A program made the translations under genes and the position numbers. From Hymenolepis diminuta (taxonomy: Eukaryota > Platyhelminthes > Cestoda > Cyclophyllidea > Hymenolepididae): 64,000 nucleotides of DNA. Below are positions 9,715 through 21,487 of the stretch, in pieces. Within the stretch, counting starts at the first letter, position 1; every line of letters starts with the position of its first letter. The stretch is taken from positions 1,014,884 through 1,078,883 of the forward strand of contig CAADRB010000009.1 of assembly GCA_900708905.1 (NCBI GenBank), read 5' to 3'. The notes under the pieces were generated by a model. That model saw only the letters and a list, made by a program, of their open reading frames with translations, ran no database searches and was not told the DNA's origin.

Positions 9715-12700
9715 GAGAGACCTTGCAAATACCCCGGATTATAAGTTAGTTAATAGGGGCTAGAAGGCTATTGTTTACCAAATTTATGTTTAAAATGTTA
9801 CAAATGATATTCATATCTCTTATAATTATAAATTAGTCCAGTTCTATTGAATGCTTCATCGTTCTCTTTAGCAAGACGTACAATTGATAATTAGAATTAC
9901 AAATTCATCGACAATCTGCTCAAATAATTTGTATTGTTTAAAGTGATATTACAAAACCACTAACTTAACTAACTTGATGTCCATTTTACATTTTTCAAAA
10001 TATGTAATTTGAATGGTCGACTACGAATTGCTCAATCAGTTTGACTACGACAATTCGTCTACACAGTTAATAAAAATGAATCAAATTTACAATCCTCCAT
10101 CAGTTCTCCATTTTTAGCCCTGTCTTTACCTCTGTTGGATTTAAAATTTTATATAATTCTAAAATGTGATCAACAGTGCTCTTTCAGTCCATCCCACTTA
10201 GCCACTCCGAAGTATTTTTTCCGTATTGCCTCCAACTCACACGATCATTTTTTCCTTAGCAAATTCCGGCGAACCATGTTTACACTCTGTTTTGAAAGGC
10301 ATTTTTCGGGCTTAAATTAAGAAATAACGCAACTTCCTCTAAGTCCTGAGAAAGTGGTAAAGTAGCACTTCTCTTCATTCTGTGTTAGACGGGCTTGTAA
10401 GGAAATCCCTTAGAAAGTATGCCTATTTTATCTAAATTATCTAAAATTGGACGATACCTATCATACTTTTACACTTGAGTATACATGAGAGAGATGGACT
10501 TGAATTTTTTTCATACATTTGGTGCAGCATTCATCAGTCAGTATTGGTCTAAAGCAGTTAATGTTGTTGTACAGAGGAGTGAATGTTCATAGGGTTGCCG
10601 ATTGTTGGGCAAATGAATTGGAATTAGATCGTAGAAGCTAAGACTATGGCCAACAGCTAACAGCAGACAATGGTTCCAAAATGTTGAACACAGAGAGTTG
10701 CGTACGTCAAAGTGTATTAAATAAACCACCATGAGGATTCGAGTGAGTACGAGAAAGGGAAACAAGTGAGAGAGGAGATGAGAAGGAAGTGCACGAGTGT
10801 GTGTCTGCGTTTGTATATGTATGCAAATGAAAATATGAAAATAGTCCCAGTCACTTGGGCAAGAACGCGCATGAGGGCATGAATGCAGAGGTACTTCTAT
10901 ATGAAACAGGACAGTTATAGAAAAAGGGCAGAACTGGTAAACTCGTCTAGACATGGCGGAGAGAGATTTTGCATCATAGGGACATGAGAGCAAGAATCAA
11001 CGTATTCCCATAAAGAACGCAAATAAAGAGTAATTTCGAAATGCATAGAAAGTCATTCTTCATCTATTATATCAGTTTATAGTTATAAAAAATAGAATAT
11101 AGTATGTCTGTGTAAATCTTTATTAAATTAGTTTATTTTTTCCGCCTATGTATGGCATTTATACTAATTTTATTGGAGCAATGTATGCTTATTTATCATT
11201 TAACAGACTACTGAGACTGTTGTCATATAACGGGCATTTAATCTGATAAATAAGTCTCACTTTGAAGTTAAGTTTGGAAAGAGTTAATCAGGTAATTTTT
11301 TGAAAACATATTTTCTATGTACTTACCGTACGACTGGAAATTTATTTTAAAAATAAATGTTAGTTTATTTTTCTGACCTGGTAAATCAGAGCCCATTTTA
11401 CAGCATACACTGGTATATTTAAATATGAACTTTAATCCACGTTACTGACAGAGCATCGTTCCTTAGTGTCTATCGACTGGTTGTTTTTTTAATGTTCAGT
11501 GAGGCGTTCCCTCGCTAAAAGCGGATGGCCTAATTCTATCTTAATTTTTTTAACATCTAAACACAATTAAAGGCAAATGTATGGACTGAATTTATCGCAC
11601 CTACATTTTCTCGAAGGTCACATAAATGAGCCAAAGCTTCAACTCATATAATGAAATAGGGTTACATATGAATCCATATTAATCTGCAAATGATACACTG
11701 AAATCCATATTTATATAATTTTGCGCACTAATAATTCAACATTATTGTGAGCACTACTTTACATAATTGGTTGACAAATATAGTTACCTTCTTTATCAAA
11801 TGGGAAAAAATATTTCAAATAAGCACCTACTAAATCTTCATATTTTAGTCGTTAAATTATTCGCTATCAAAACCTATTTGCTAATCGGTGATCAAGGAAG
11901 ACGTGGCCACAATTAATTTGAGGTAGATTAACAAGGGGATGGTCTTCAAAAAAATGCAAATTTTACGGCCAGCATTAAAAATCAAAATATTTCAAGATCA
12001 TCAAGGAATAAAATCTGATATTTTCATTAGCTTTAAAACTTTGTCATTTCCAATAATATTTTTGCTCATATTTTCACTATGTAATTGATATTGCATCTAT
12101 GTATGGATTTGTTCAACCACATGTATTTGCGAATGGTTTCTATTACAAAACACCATTTACAAATTCAAACAATTCTCTACTTCAATGTTAATTAAATGAA
12201 AAATAATTAAAAATGTTTTATAGAAACGTTTACAGAAATTATGGTCGAATTAGAATGTTTTCAGAACTTAAATAATATTTTGTGAATTTGAACATATTCC
12301 ACTTCATTTGAATATTTCACTATTTTTTTTGTTCATTAAAGATAATAACTGCTATGCTCATTTTGACACAATTTGCATTTTTGTCTTTTTATATTTATAT
12401 GAACTTTTCGTGCATGTTTCAATCACCTGTATTTTAAACTCTTTTCTAAAAATCATTCATTAATTAATAAATTATGATCAGTCAAGTCTGAATAATTCGG
12501 ATTTTGTCGAATTAAAAATTATTTCAATTGAAATGCAGAATCTATTTATCATATCCTTTTAAGTTAGTTGGCTTAACGCTTACCACCTAATTGGCATTTT
12601 CTAAAACTTCATTTTTCCATTATTTTCGTCACTTATTACTTATAAAAATAGTCAGGTGCTAATGGAAAAACTTTTTCAAATGAATTTACTCCCTTCAGCC

Positions 12701-15213
12701 TACGTACTTAGGGCATGAATTGAGGGTGATTTATCATTTACGCGTTTCAAAATTGCAAATAAATAGGCCCAGACTGAAATTATTAAGACAATTGCTCAAG
12801 CTTCTAAACGTATCAGTGGCTGGCAAAACTGTATAAACATTATGCGTCTGTTGACATTATGGCCAAATTTCTTCTTAGATAAATAAAAGTTTAGTTCATA
12901 GTAAGTAAATGCGCTTTGGTGAAAGGGTGGCCGATTCCAACAATTGGAATGTATGAAAGTTCTACCTTATACAGTTCTTCCGTAAACAAATCCTCTTTTA
13001 AAGTTCATTTTATTTTCTTTTATAAGATAGATAGTTAAATAAAAGTTATTATTCAGCAAACGATTGCATTTTTTTAAATTCTTTAATTTTGTAATGGGTG
13101 CAATTTACAAAATTGTGATTTTTTCACCGAAATAAGAGAGGTTTTGTAGATGATTCTGTGTGAAAATATGATTTGCTATCATTCTGCCCCATTGGTAAAA
13201 TTAATATATTTGAAGTGTTGAGAACATTCAGTATTACCGACTCTTTCGATTAGCTTTAAAAGATCAAACATGATCGAAGCGGAAGTAATTTTTAATCAGA
13301 GAATAAATAAATTAATTTAGAAAGAAATATACATTCTGAAATGATATTGCGATCAATAAGATGATTCCGCTGTTTTCCTACGAGGGTAACCATTAGACGA
13401 ATTTTAAATATTAACGTAAACTCAAACCGTCATTTGTGAAATTTTTATCGCATAAATTATATAAAATGGAAAGAAAATTGAATTTTGAGTAACCTTCATA
13501 CGGCTAATTAATATTACCAAGTCCTCCACTTAATTCTAATTTAAAACTACTTGAATGGCTATTGCTCATATTAAACTAATTATTATAAGATTTTGGAAAG
13601 CAGCCAGCGAGAACATGTTAAAATGCACTAGAGTAATAGAAAGTAATAAATCGAAATTTCTTTTGCGCTTTTCGCAGCGTCACTGTCAAGCAAGTGCGAA
13701 TTCTACTCGAATTTCAGCCTACTTTCTGCATACACATTGTGGGGAATTAAGAAAGCTTTGATATTTAGAAAACGCTTTTAGTGTCTCGTGATATAGAAGA
13801 AAATACTGGAGCATTATAGAGACCAGATGATCATTTTCGTTGCTGAACTATTAAAATAAATATAACTACCGGTTATAGACAAGTAAATATTTTAAGAAAT
13901 ACTCACTTAGGTATGATTTTTAACGCTATCGAAGCTGAGAATTCTAGTTTATAGTCCATTTTACAAAAAAGGTTGCATAAATATATGCACAGGACACAGC
14001 GATACATTTACTGAGATAAAGGAGGGGAAAGCGAAAATCTGATATTTCCAACTTGAAATCTAGATGGTTTATCACTCCAGTTGTGATCGTTGCCTCTTCG
14101 TCAGTACAACTTCATGCCTTAGAAATTCCGAGAGCACTTTATTCTTATATTTATTAGCTTTGAAGATACTTGGGCGAAATTTGTACCGGATGTCAATTTT
14201 CGCAAGTGAGGATTTACTTTCATTTGTGGTTCAACAATATTTGATTTAATGCATCCATCTGCTAGAACAAAAGGCATACACCCGAAATTTACCAATTTCA
14301 GCTTCAAAGTTCGAGGATTGGCAGATTGTATAAGCTGAGATTTTTATTTTGCATACATCTGTCTCTTAATAGAAGGGCGATATGAGATAACATTTTTTAA
14401 TGCAACAGAGCTCAAGAGAGGTTTCACTCTCTGTAAACTCTAATGAAATCTTTGAATTATTTATCGATAACTACCCATAGTGACAGCATAATCGTCGGAC
14501 AAGTGTTGTCGTTTCATAATTTTCGACTACTGCTTCCTTATTACGGTCAATTTCTAGAATTGATCGAAGCATTTAGGCACGTAAATATTTGGGTGGGGGT
14601 GAACAACGGCAAAGTCACTTAATCTGGACATAATATTCTTGCCCACTTAACCACTTTGGTAACTGAATGATTCTGTACCTCAAAAACATGTGTCTAGTGT
14701 TTAATTTATTATAAGACGAAGTAAACTTAAAGCTAGTAGATACGTTCCATTTGCAGTCAGTACATTTTGCATTCCTAAAGAGCACTTTCGAAGCATTTAA
14801 TTCAAACTTTTTGATCCGTTCAGTTCAAAGTGCATAGTGCAATGGAAGATGTGCACCATTAAATATAATTTTTAAAGACTCAAAATTTTATGACTGTTAT
14901 GTAGATGATATCCAATACAATGATTCAACTTAGGGGTATCAAATATGCTACAGTTGACGTTCTAAGAAGAATTACAAAACAATATGATAAACAAAAGTTG
15001 TACAGAGAGAATTCAATCTGAATGGAAACCTGAGCCCATTAAATCTGGTAATCAATTCTTCGATTAATCTATACAAAGGGTGTTTAAAACGAAACTTCTT
15101 AAAAAGAAATCCAGACTTTTAAATAAACCAAATACCAAGCTTTCAGTAGATTATGACGTTCGGAAACCACTTTTTCGAAAACAAAGATGGTGATGGATGA
15201 ACACTGAAGGATA
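9715..15213. other. Intergenic DNA upstream of GCN1
   Basis: This is A/T-rich sequence in which I see no supported gene. It contains one copy of repeat D (about 10590-10870). A seven-base stretch flanked by a TTTCCAG acceptor and a GTAAGT donor on the minus strand near 11330 is too small to trust. Short open frames here have no splice context or family resemblance. Confidence 0.5.
10590..10870 (+). repeat. Dispersed repeat D, copy 1
   Basis: CTAACAGCAGACAATGGTTC, then an ACCACCATGAGGA block followed by purine-rich GAG/AAG sequence, resembles 51690-51900 and, more distantly, 54980-55210 and 57990-58220. The open frame on the opposite strand (10538-10993) is a by-product of the purine richness rather than a gene. 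Confidence 0.5.
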
Positions 15214-16570
15214 AGCTTGTGACAGAAGTTCAGTCTATATTTTTAATTTGAATTAAAGTGAAAATCTTGTCAAACATACATTTATTTAGTGTTCAACATA
15301 GTCACCATTTTTACAAATTACATCTTTCCATCTCCCCATAAGCTTTCTGATTCCTTCTTCATAGAATTCAGTCAGTTTGGACTCAAAACAAGAAACTAAC
15401 TTCTTCATTTCCGCCTCTTCTCTTGAAGTAAGTCTTTGAAGTCCCATTAAATGATTCTGTAAGCTCCTGAAAAGATGAAAATCGGTTGGTGCAAAAGAAG
15501 ATGGGAGAATATGATGGGTGATGCATGACTTCCCAGCCACATTCTTCAACAAGGTTTTTGGTTGCTCTTGAAATGTGACGTCTAGCATTGTGATGGTGCA
15601 AAATCACTCCTTCTCGATTGATCAAAGAAGGCCGTTTTTCGTGCCGTCAACTGCTTTTAAGCGAGTTAGCTGCTGACAGTGAACTTCACATGTTATTGGT
15701 TGATTGTCACCCATTAGTTCATAATAAACAATTCCACCCACCATCCAATCCCATCATACACACAAAAGAATTTTGTTCGGGTGCAGTCCACTTCTGAGTT
15801 TGGAAGTGGAATTGGATTTGAGCCACTATCTTTTATGTTTAACAATGCTGTAAAGGATCCACCACTTCTCGTCGTTGTCAGTTATGATTCGGTCTAAAAA
15901 ANNNNNNNNNNNNNNNNNNNNNNNNNNNNNNNNNNNNNNNNNNNNNNNNNNNNNNNNNNNNNNNNNNNNNNNNNNNNNNNNNNNNNNNNNNNNNNNNNNN
16001 NNNNNNNNNNNNNNNNNNNNNNNNNNNNNNNNNNNNNNNNNNNNNNNNNNNNNNNNNNNNNNNNNNNNNNNNNNNNNNNNNNNNNNNNNNNNNNNNNNNN
16101 NNNNNNNNNNNNNNNNNNNNNNNNNNNNNAGTGCAGGTTGGATTTTCATCAGTGGCAACTTACAATTGCTCAGAATGGAGTTTTTTTGAGCATCCTGCTC
16201 TCGGTTCGTCTTTCAGGCTGAAGTCATTCCTTTTGAGACGTGAAGGTAGAAACCACCTTCACGCCCTCTGCAGGTCTTTTCATTCACAACATCAATTGCA
16301 TAAGTGTCTTTGGGAGTTTTTGCTGCTGAGCTTGCCGTATTTCCTTGATGAAATTCAAAGAGTAAAATATGCCTAATATGATCTTTATTTGGAGGGTATA
16401 TTAGGGCTAGAAATAGTTATCAACAACAATAATTATCAGATGATCTGAAAGACGAAATAATGTCTTATTAATTAGCATAGATAAGCATACAACATTAAGA
16501 AGCTGAACTGAAGTAATTGTGCCCTAAACACATAGATCAAAAATTGGACAGAACTTCTGTTACAACCTGA
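15214..16570 (-). mobile_element. mariner-family transposon, full span, inactive (copy 2)
   Basis: Read on the minus strand, this is a mariner element with both ends visible. The 5' inverted repeat (TCAGGTTGTAACAGAAGTTC) ends at 16570 beside TA at 16571-16572; the 3' repeat (AGCTTGTGACAGAAGTTC) starts at 15214 beside TA at 15212-15213. Transposase pieces occur in order but in shifting frames: HILLFEFHQGNTASSAAKT, TCR, FSLKDEPRAG, a stop, DENPTCT, then (after 228 unknown bases) FLDRII and DEKWW, HHHNARRH, and the C-terminal helices. The His-for-Asp change and the later frameshift are the same as in the copy at 1-503, so both derive from an already broken parent. The length of about 1,357 bp is usual for mariner. 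Confidence 0.88.
15902..16129. other. Assembly gap (228 N) inside a mariner
   Basis: Unknown bases inside the mariner at 15214-16570. Gaps in this window fall inside transposons or SINEs, as expected when repeats defeat assembly. Confidence 0.99.
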
Positions 16571-16572
16571 TA

Positions 16573-17070
16573 CTTTGTCAGATCAATGCAAAGGCCGTCA
16601 AGAACTGTCGTGCTGAACTCAAGACACATGTTCTATAATAGTTTTTAAAAATGTTGGTGAATATTTTGTGAAATTCAATTTCAAATATATCCACGTGATA
16701 TACGAGGACTTATCACGTTCCTTTTTTATAAAGAAATATTGACTAAAGAAGTTGAATGTAATTAGCCTGATATAAAAAGAGATCGAAAAAGACCAACAGA
16801 CATTTAAATGAACAAGAGTGTGTCAAGCTTTGAAGTTTGGAAACCAGTTGTTGGAATACAAAGATGGCGACAGATAATTACAGAAATGCATGCTGGTATC
16901 TGTGCGAAGACTCACAGGAACTGTCATGAAAAATTCACAGGTTCTGTAATGGAGTCCTGAAGGACTTAAGAAACTGTAGATGACTGTTCATGCTAAATTT
17001 GAATTTCAATTAAAATCTTATATTATATGTGAATTCTCACATTCCATTTTTATGAAAAATATTTGTCAAA
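16573..17070 (+). repeat. Dispersed repeat C, two decayed copies
   Basis: Two blocks share a pattern with the tail of the element at 53200-53330: AAGAACTGTCGTG, CTGAACTCAAG and GTTCTATAATAG at about 16600-16650, and GGAACTGTCATG, TTCACAGGTTCTGTAATGGA at about 16915-16950, followed by an A/T-rich tail. Similar copies occur at 27640-27770 and 45545-45720. One copy starts immediately beyond the mariner end, so the mariner inserted next to or into repeat C. Confidence 0.5.
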
Positions 17071-17099
17071 TTATTTGATTTGACTATTAGGAGCCATCT

Positions 17100-18095
17100 C
17101 TCAATCACACTATATTATGCTGTAGTATAAAGCGCCCCATACATTTTTCAAAGCAAAAGACGAGAAGTGTCAATGTTTTTTGTGTAACTTCGGCACCTCG
17201 ATTGATTTACCCTTTTTAATACCGTATCTTGAAGTGTCATACTACATATCTTGTTAAAATCATCTCAATCTAAAAATTACTTCCAAAACTTTCGTATCAA
17301 TGACACTTATTCAATAAATTTTCGTTCTTCGTTTATAAAGTGATTGCAACGTTTATATGCACTTTGATTCAATACACTAATGCACTGTTAGTGTTGCCAA
17401 GACCTTAACTACAGAGAGTATCTGAAACCATAGTCCAAAAATCGATATAACTATCATCTAGCTGGCTCTCTAATAATATTTTTCTTGAATCTTACACCTC
17501 ATAAGAAATTTTTTATTTTTACATGTATGTTAAGATACATCAGCCCAGGTTATTAATTTAAATACCAACACAATGACTGATTTACGCCAATTTGGAAATT
17601 TTGAAAACTAACTGCTTGATGTGGGATATTCGATGAGTCAGATTTTCCTAAATTCTAGAAAGGAGACGAGAGATCAAGGCGTCATGATATTTAATTTTAC
17701 TCTTAATTGTTCGGATAATCAGCATCCTATGTAATTTCGAATTAATCGGCGATGGGGTTATACGATTCCAAAAGTTTATTCCAAAAGAATGCATAGAGAT
17801 ATCATCAACGATGGTTACAGAATCCATTAATGGCTTATTTTTTGTAACATTTGTAATTGCCAAAGAAGGTCGTCATATATTCCAGAGTTAAAGCTAAAGA
17901 TATAAAATGAATACCCTCAAGTGAAAATCTTAAAATACACAGTCCTTTCGCCCAAAACTCAGACCTGAAAGTTATACACTTACTCGTCCAACTATTACTA
18001 ATAGAGTAAATAAAGCGTGAATTAGTGATACACATTGATGGAATTCAACTGGAGTAAACCCCGGTAGGCCCTGCTAGAATATCTATCTGCTCTAG
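17100..18095. other. A/T-rich DNA without a recognised feature
   Basis: I see no supported gene, repeat or RNA here. The open frames at 17648-18035 on the minus strand lack splice context and family resemblance. Confidence 0.4.
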
Positions 18096-18099
18096 GATA

Positions 18100-18345
18100 T
18101 ATTGATCAGTGGAAATTTGAATCTCATTCAGGAATCTAGGCGTCAAATCCTGAAATCTGCATTGTGAAGACTTAGAAAAGAACACAATGAACTATCCATT
18201 AAGTAAAGAGTGAGTAGTCTAGTAAATCTATAATGCAAATGAAGCCGGACTCGTTGAAACCCAGACTTTACTCCCTATTTCTGCTCGATTCTCCCTCTTG
18301 GGCTCTATTTGAACTATTTTGATGCTTCTTCAAGATTAAAAATTA
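18100..18345 (+). repeat. Dispersed repeat A, copy 5
   Basis: CAGGAATCTAGGCGTCAAAT, TTTACTCCCTATTTC and CTATTTGAACTATTTTGATG follow the family order. The copy is strongly diverged. Confidence 0.45.
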
Positions 18346-19413
18346 TTTTCTTTTGCCTTTGGTATCAATAAAATTCTCATTATATATTCAAGGAGACAGT
18401 GAACTAAAAATTAAACCGTGTGCTTCTGAAGTTTAATTCTCCATTTCTTGGCCTTATACCAGAGCTTGAACTCGTCCTAAGTCCTATACGATGCTAAAAC
18501 AACATTAAATTTCCTAAATCGACTTGCTGATAACGCGACAAAGTCAAAGAAAATAATATTTTTTGCTGTCTACGTGCAGACCAAATGTAAAATGATCTAA
18601 TTGCCTTAATTTGTTTTATGGTGTCTACAAAGATTAATTCTAAAAATGCTTTCCAGTGCAATGCTAAATTACGTCAAATGTTTAAAAAAATAAAAATCGG
18701 GATATAGGATGTTTTTTTCCCCAGTTTTATTTAAGAATTTTTGCGAATTTGCCCTCAGTGTTCCATGCACTCTGTCTGATTTAAAGAATTAACTATTTAT
18801 TTTGGTATATATTATCTACAAACTCGAATAGTGGTTGATTTTTATCCATTTTATTATTATCTATGGCGATGTAAGAAAATTTTGTGATTTTTAATTATGA
18901 GAGAGTATCTAAACGACCGAAATAGCAAAATGCTCAAGTATGGATGAAACGAGGGGTCAAGTAAGAGTACATAATGAAGCTGGAATGTCAAGAGCCCTAC
19001 TCCATTTGAATTCAGACAACACTGAATTGGCCGCCTTCTTACATGGATCATAATTCCTTTGGTAAATCCAAATATTCCAAAGCTCAATTTTCGAGGTTTG
19101 ATTCCTAGATTTCTGGGTAAGTTCATGTCCACGACAATCAGCACATGTTGGCTAGTTGTTTTTGTTGAATGCTTGGCCTTGCCACTGCGCTTTATTTATA
19201 CCTTTTTACATCATGGGCAAGTAGAAGCTAACAGAATTTTAAAACATGGCAGAGCTTATTATTGAAAAGACTCTATTGACTAATAATATTAAGAATAATT
19301 GCCTTTTTTTAATAAATAACTTGTTTAAAAAAGTCCTTATTTATTTTCTCACTAATGTTTATTTTCTTTCCAATTCGTACGTGAAGCATTCTTTTCCATC
19401 TTTCTTTATATGA

Positions 19414-19696
19414 CTTAAAAGTAACATCTGTGGGATTCACAAAGCTGACAAGGCTGATTGAATCACGTGCGCTAGAACTTTCTAGGAAGTGCGGATATGT
19501 AACCGATTGTGTAGAGAACAAGTGCGACGTGTGTTCAGAGACCTCCTCAACCAATCAGCAATTAAGATCCCTGCAGCTTAGCGTGGTTTTGTATTTAATG
19601 CCTAAGCTTTTAAGGGCACCCACACGGAAAGAGTTTGACGATAAACCTTCTCCACTCAACGTCCTTCTGGTTCTTACCACTTTGGGCATAGCCTAA
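19414..19696 (+). CDS. Candidate terminal exon of an unidentified plus-strand gene
   Basis: An open frame of about 93 codons runs to a stop at 19694-19696. A pyrimidine-rich stretch (CTTTTCCATCTTTCTTTATA) precedes an AG at 19412-19413. The peptide has a cysteine cluster (CGYVTDCVENKCDVC) and ends in the short hydrophobic run LNVLLVLTTLGIA, which could be a GPI-anchor signal. An AATAAA lies at about 19796, roughly 100 bases after the stop. No upstream exon could be joined convincingly, and the minus strand is also open over part of the interval (19309-19554). It could be a retrotransposon 3' end instead. I do not recognise the product. Confidence 0.25.
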
Positions 19697-21453
19697 CTAA
19701 TTTGGGAGTAAATTGGTAATAGAGGACTCTGCTAGAGGCTGTTTGGACTGCTTAGGAGGATTACTTAGGTGTAGCATTCGCTACACATCTAAATGTAAAT
19801 AAATACAAACAGTTTTGTACTTTCCCATGTTGTACCTAAGTATAAAGAAGAATAGTGGTCAACTGATACTTTCAAGGTACATTTTAGCTTTATCGCGGCC
19901 TTTTCTTATAAAATAAGCGAGACATTATCTCTATTTTAGTTATTTGTGGTTAGTTTCAATGCATATTTGGTCATTAGAATTAGCTTTTGTATTTATGTAT
20001 TTTGAATGATTGAATTGTATGAACAAGGAATCAAATATTATTAGACTACAATCTATCATAAACAAATTTCATTCCACATTGCCTTTGTGCTATTCGTGCA
20101 AATCATTCTCATTTGTGCCCTAAACGATATTTTGTGTACGATTAAATGCATAGTGAATGATTTCCCATGGTAAATTATTGCTTAATTATAAGTTATTATT
20201 ACGCCAGCAGCAAATGAAATCTAAATTGTAATAACTGCCGGAAAACAGATCCCTGGAGCTTTGCTCTAAATGTAATGTCAATAAATTTCAGCCACTCAGA
20301 AACAGCAGGGTTTGCAATGATTCGCGTAACTATTATTATCAGAAGCTTGACAGTAAATAGATTGTTTGAATTTAAGCAGATTGAATTGTAGTTTATTTTC
20401 AGATGTTCTTCCAATGGAGATAACGACAGCATGACAGACACTGTCAATTCTCGATTTGGGAGGTTATTTTTCAGTAACCACTAATTTCCAATGGCTTTTT
20501 TACCGAGTGTCATTTAAAATGCACAATCTTAAATAATAATAAATTTACCTGGGTAGTTTTCACCTAAAATTAAAAAAGAGTGTCCACTTTATCAACAGTA
20601 ATTTTAAGGGTATTTAGAAAGTTATTTTTCTTCTAGTGGAAAAATAATCGAAATCTAACTATTAGGAACAAGAACAAATGCGGAATAGCACACTGAACCC
20701 ACTTGCATTGCTTCGCATTCTAGATTATATTTTTCATTACTTACTCAGGCGAGATTCATTACACATTGCTGTTAGACAGACTTCCTCGGTTGCTTAACTC
20801 TCAACCTAGTTATTGTCTGTATTTAAAAAAAACACTGTTTTAGAACAGCTTTCCTTTTATATCTTTAGTCCTTGCATTTCTTATCTTTCTTTTCCTCGTA
20901 CCCTTTTCAAAAGCTTGAGAATTTTAAGACAGTTATTTAGAAACCTTCCAAACAGAAATTTCAGAAGAAATTGTTTGTCCAAGTACTGACTGCAATTCTT
21001 AAAAAGTCGTATTTTACAGACCATTACAATGGCTAGAAAAAGGCACTTTAAAAGATATAAACAACCCTTTTATCCCATTTGCCATTTTAATTTGTCGGTG
21101 TCCATTACTGATAATTTTAAATGATGAAACAGAGGAAATCATCGCGTTTCATCTGAAATCATGACATTTCGTTAAAGTAATTCTAAATGAAACATATTTT
21201 TGATTTGTACCTCTTTTATTAAACAAGAGGGTCAAGCAAATTTCTACATCATTTATTCCAATTCTTACAGTTTTGAAAGACCAGAAGATTAAACCATCTG
21301 CTTAATCTAAATGTTTTGTATCATAGCATGTAACTCAATAACTGTTTGAAATGTTTTGAATAATTTGCAATTTTGCTTTTTGGTTAATATTATTGTTACG
21401 TATTCACTTAAAATTTTAAATTAATCTTTTTAGCATAATCGCAAACGTTTTAC

Positions 21454-21466
21454 GGGGCAAAGCCCC
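21454..21466 (-). other. Perfect G/C stem (GGGGCAAAGCCCC)
   Basis: A five-base-pair G/C stem with a three-base loop, in an otherwise A/T-rich stretch, 4 bases downstream of the possible stop codon of the minus-strand gene. It does not match the histone 3' stem-loop consensus. In a eukaryote it should not be read as a terminator; at most it is a structure in the 3' UTR. Confidence 0.3.
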
Positions 21467-21469
21467 ACA

Positions 21470-21487
21470 TCATTTATTTAAGAGCTT
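21470..21487 (-). CDS. Possible last exon of the unidentified minus-strand gene
   Basis: An excellent acceptor (CTTCTTCTGCATTCTAAAAC, then TAG), with a branch-point-like TCTAAAAC, is followed in phase 0 by KLLNK and a TGA at 21472-21470. An AATAAA overlaps the last codons. It is too short to prove from sequence alone. Confidence 0.3.
   Translation of the reverse strand, partial: KLLNK

Noticed and set aside
10538..10993. 151-codon minus-strand open frame
   Set aside because: It is the complement of the purine-rich part of repeat D, which occurs in other copies without this frame.
11325..11340. Seven-base exon between TTTCCAG and GTAAGT on the minus strand
   Set aside because: Too short, not a multiple of three, and no gene is known around it.
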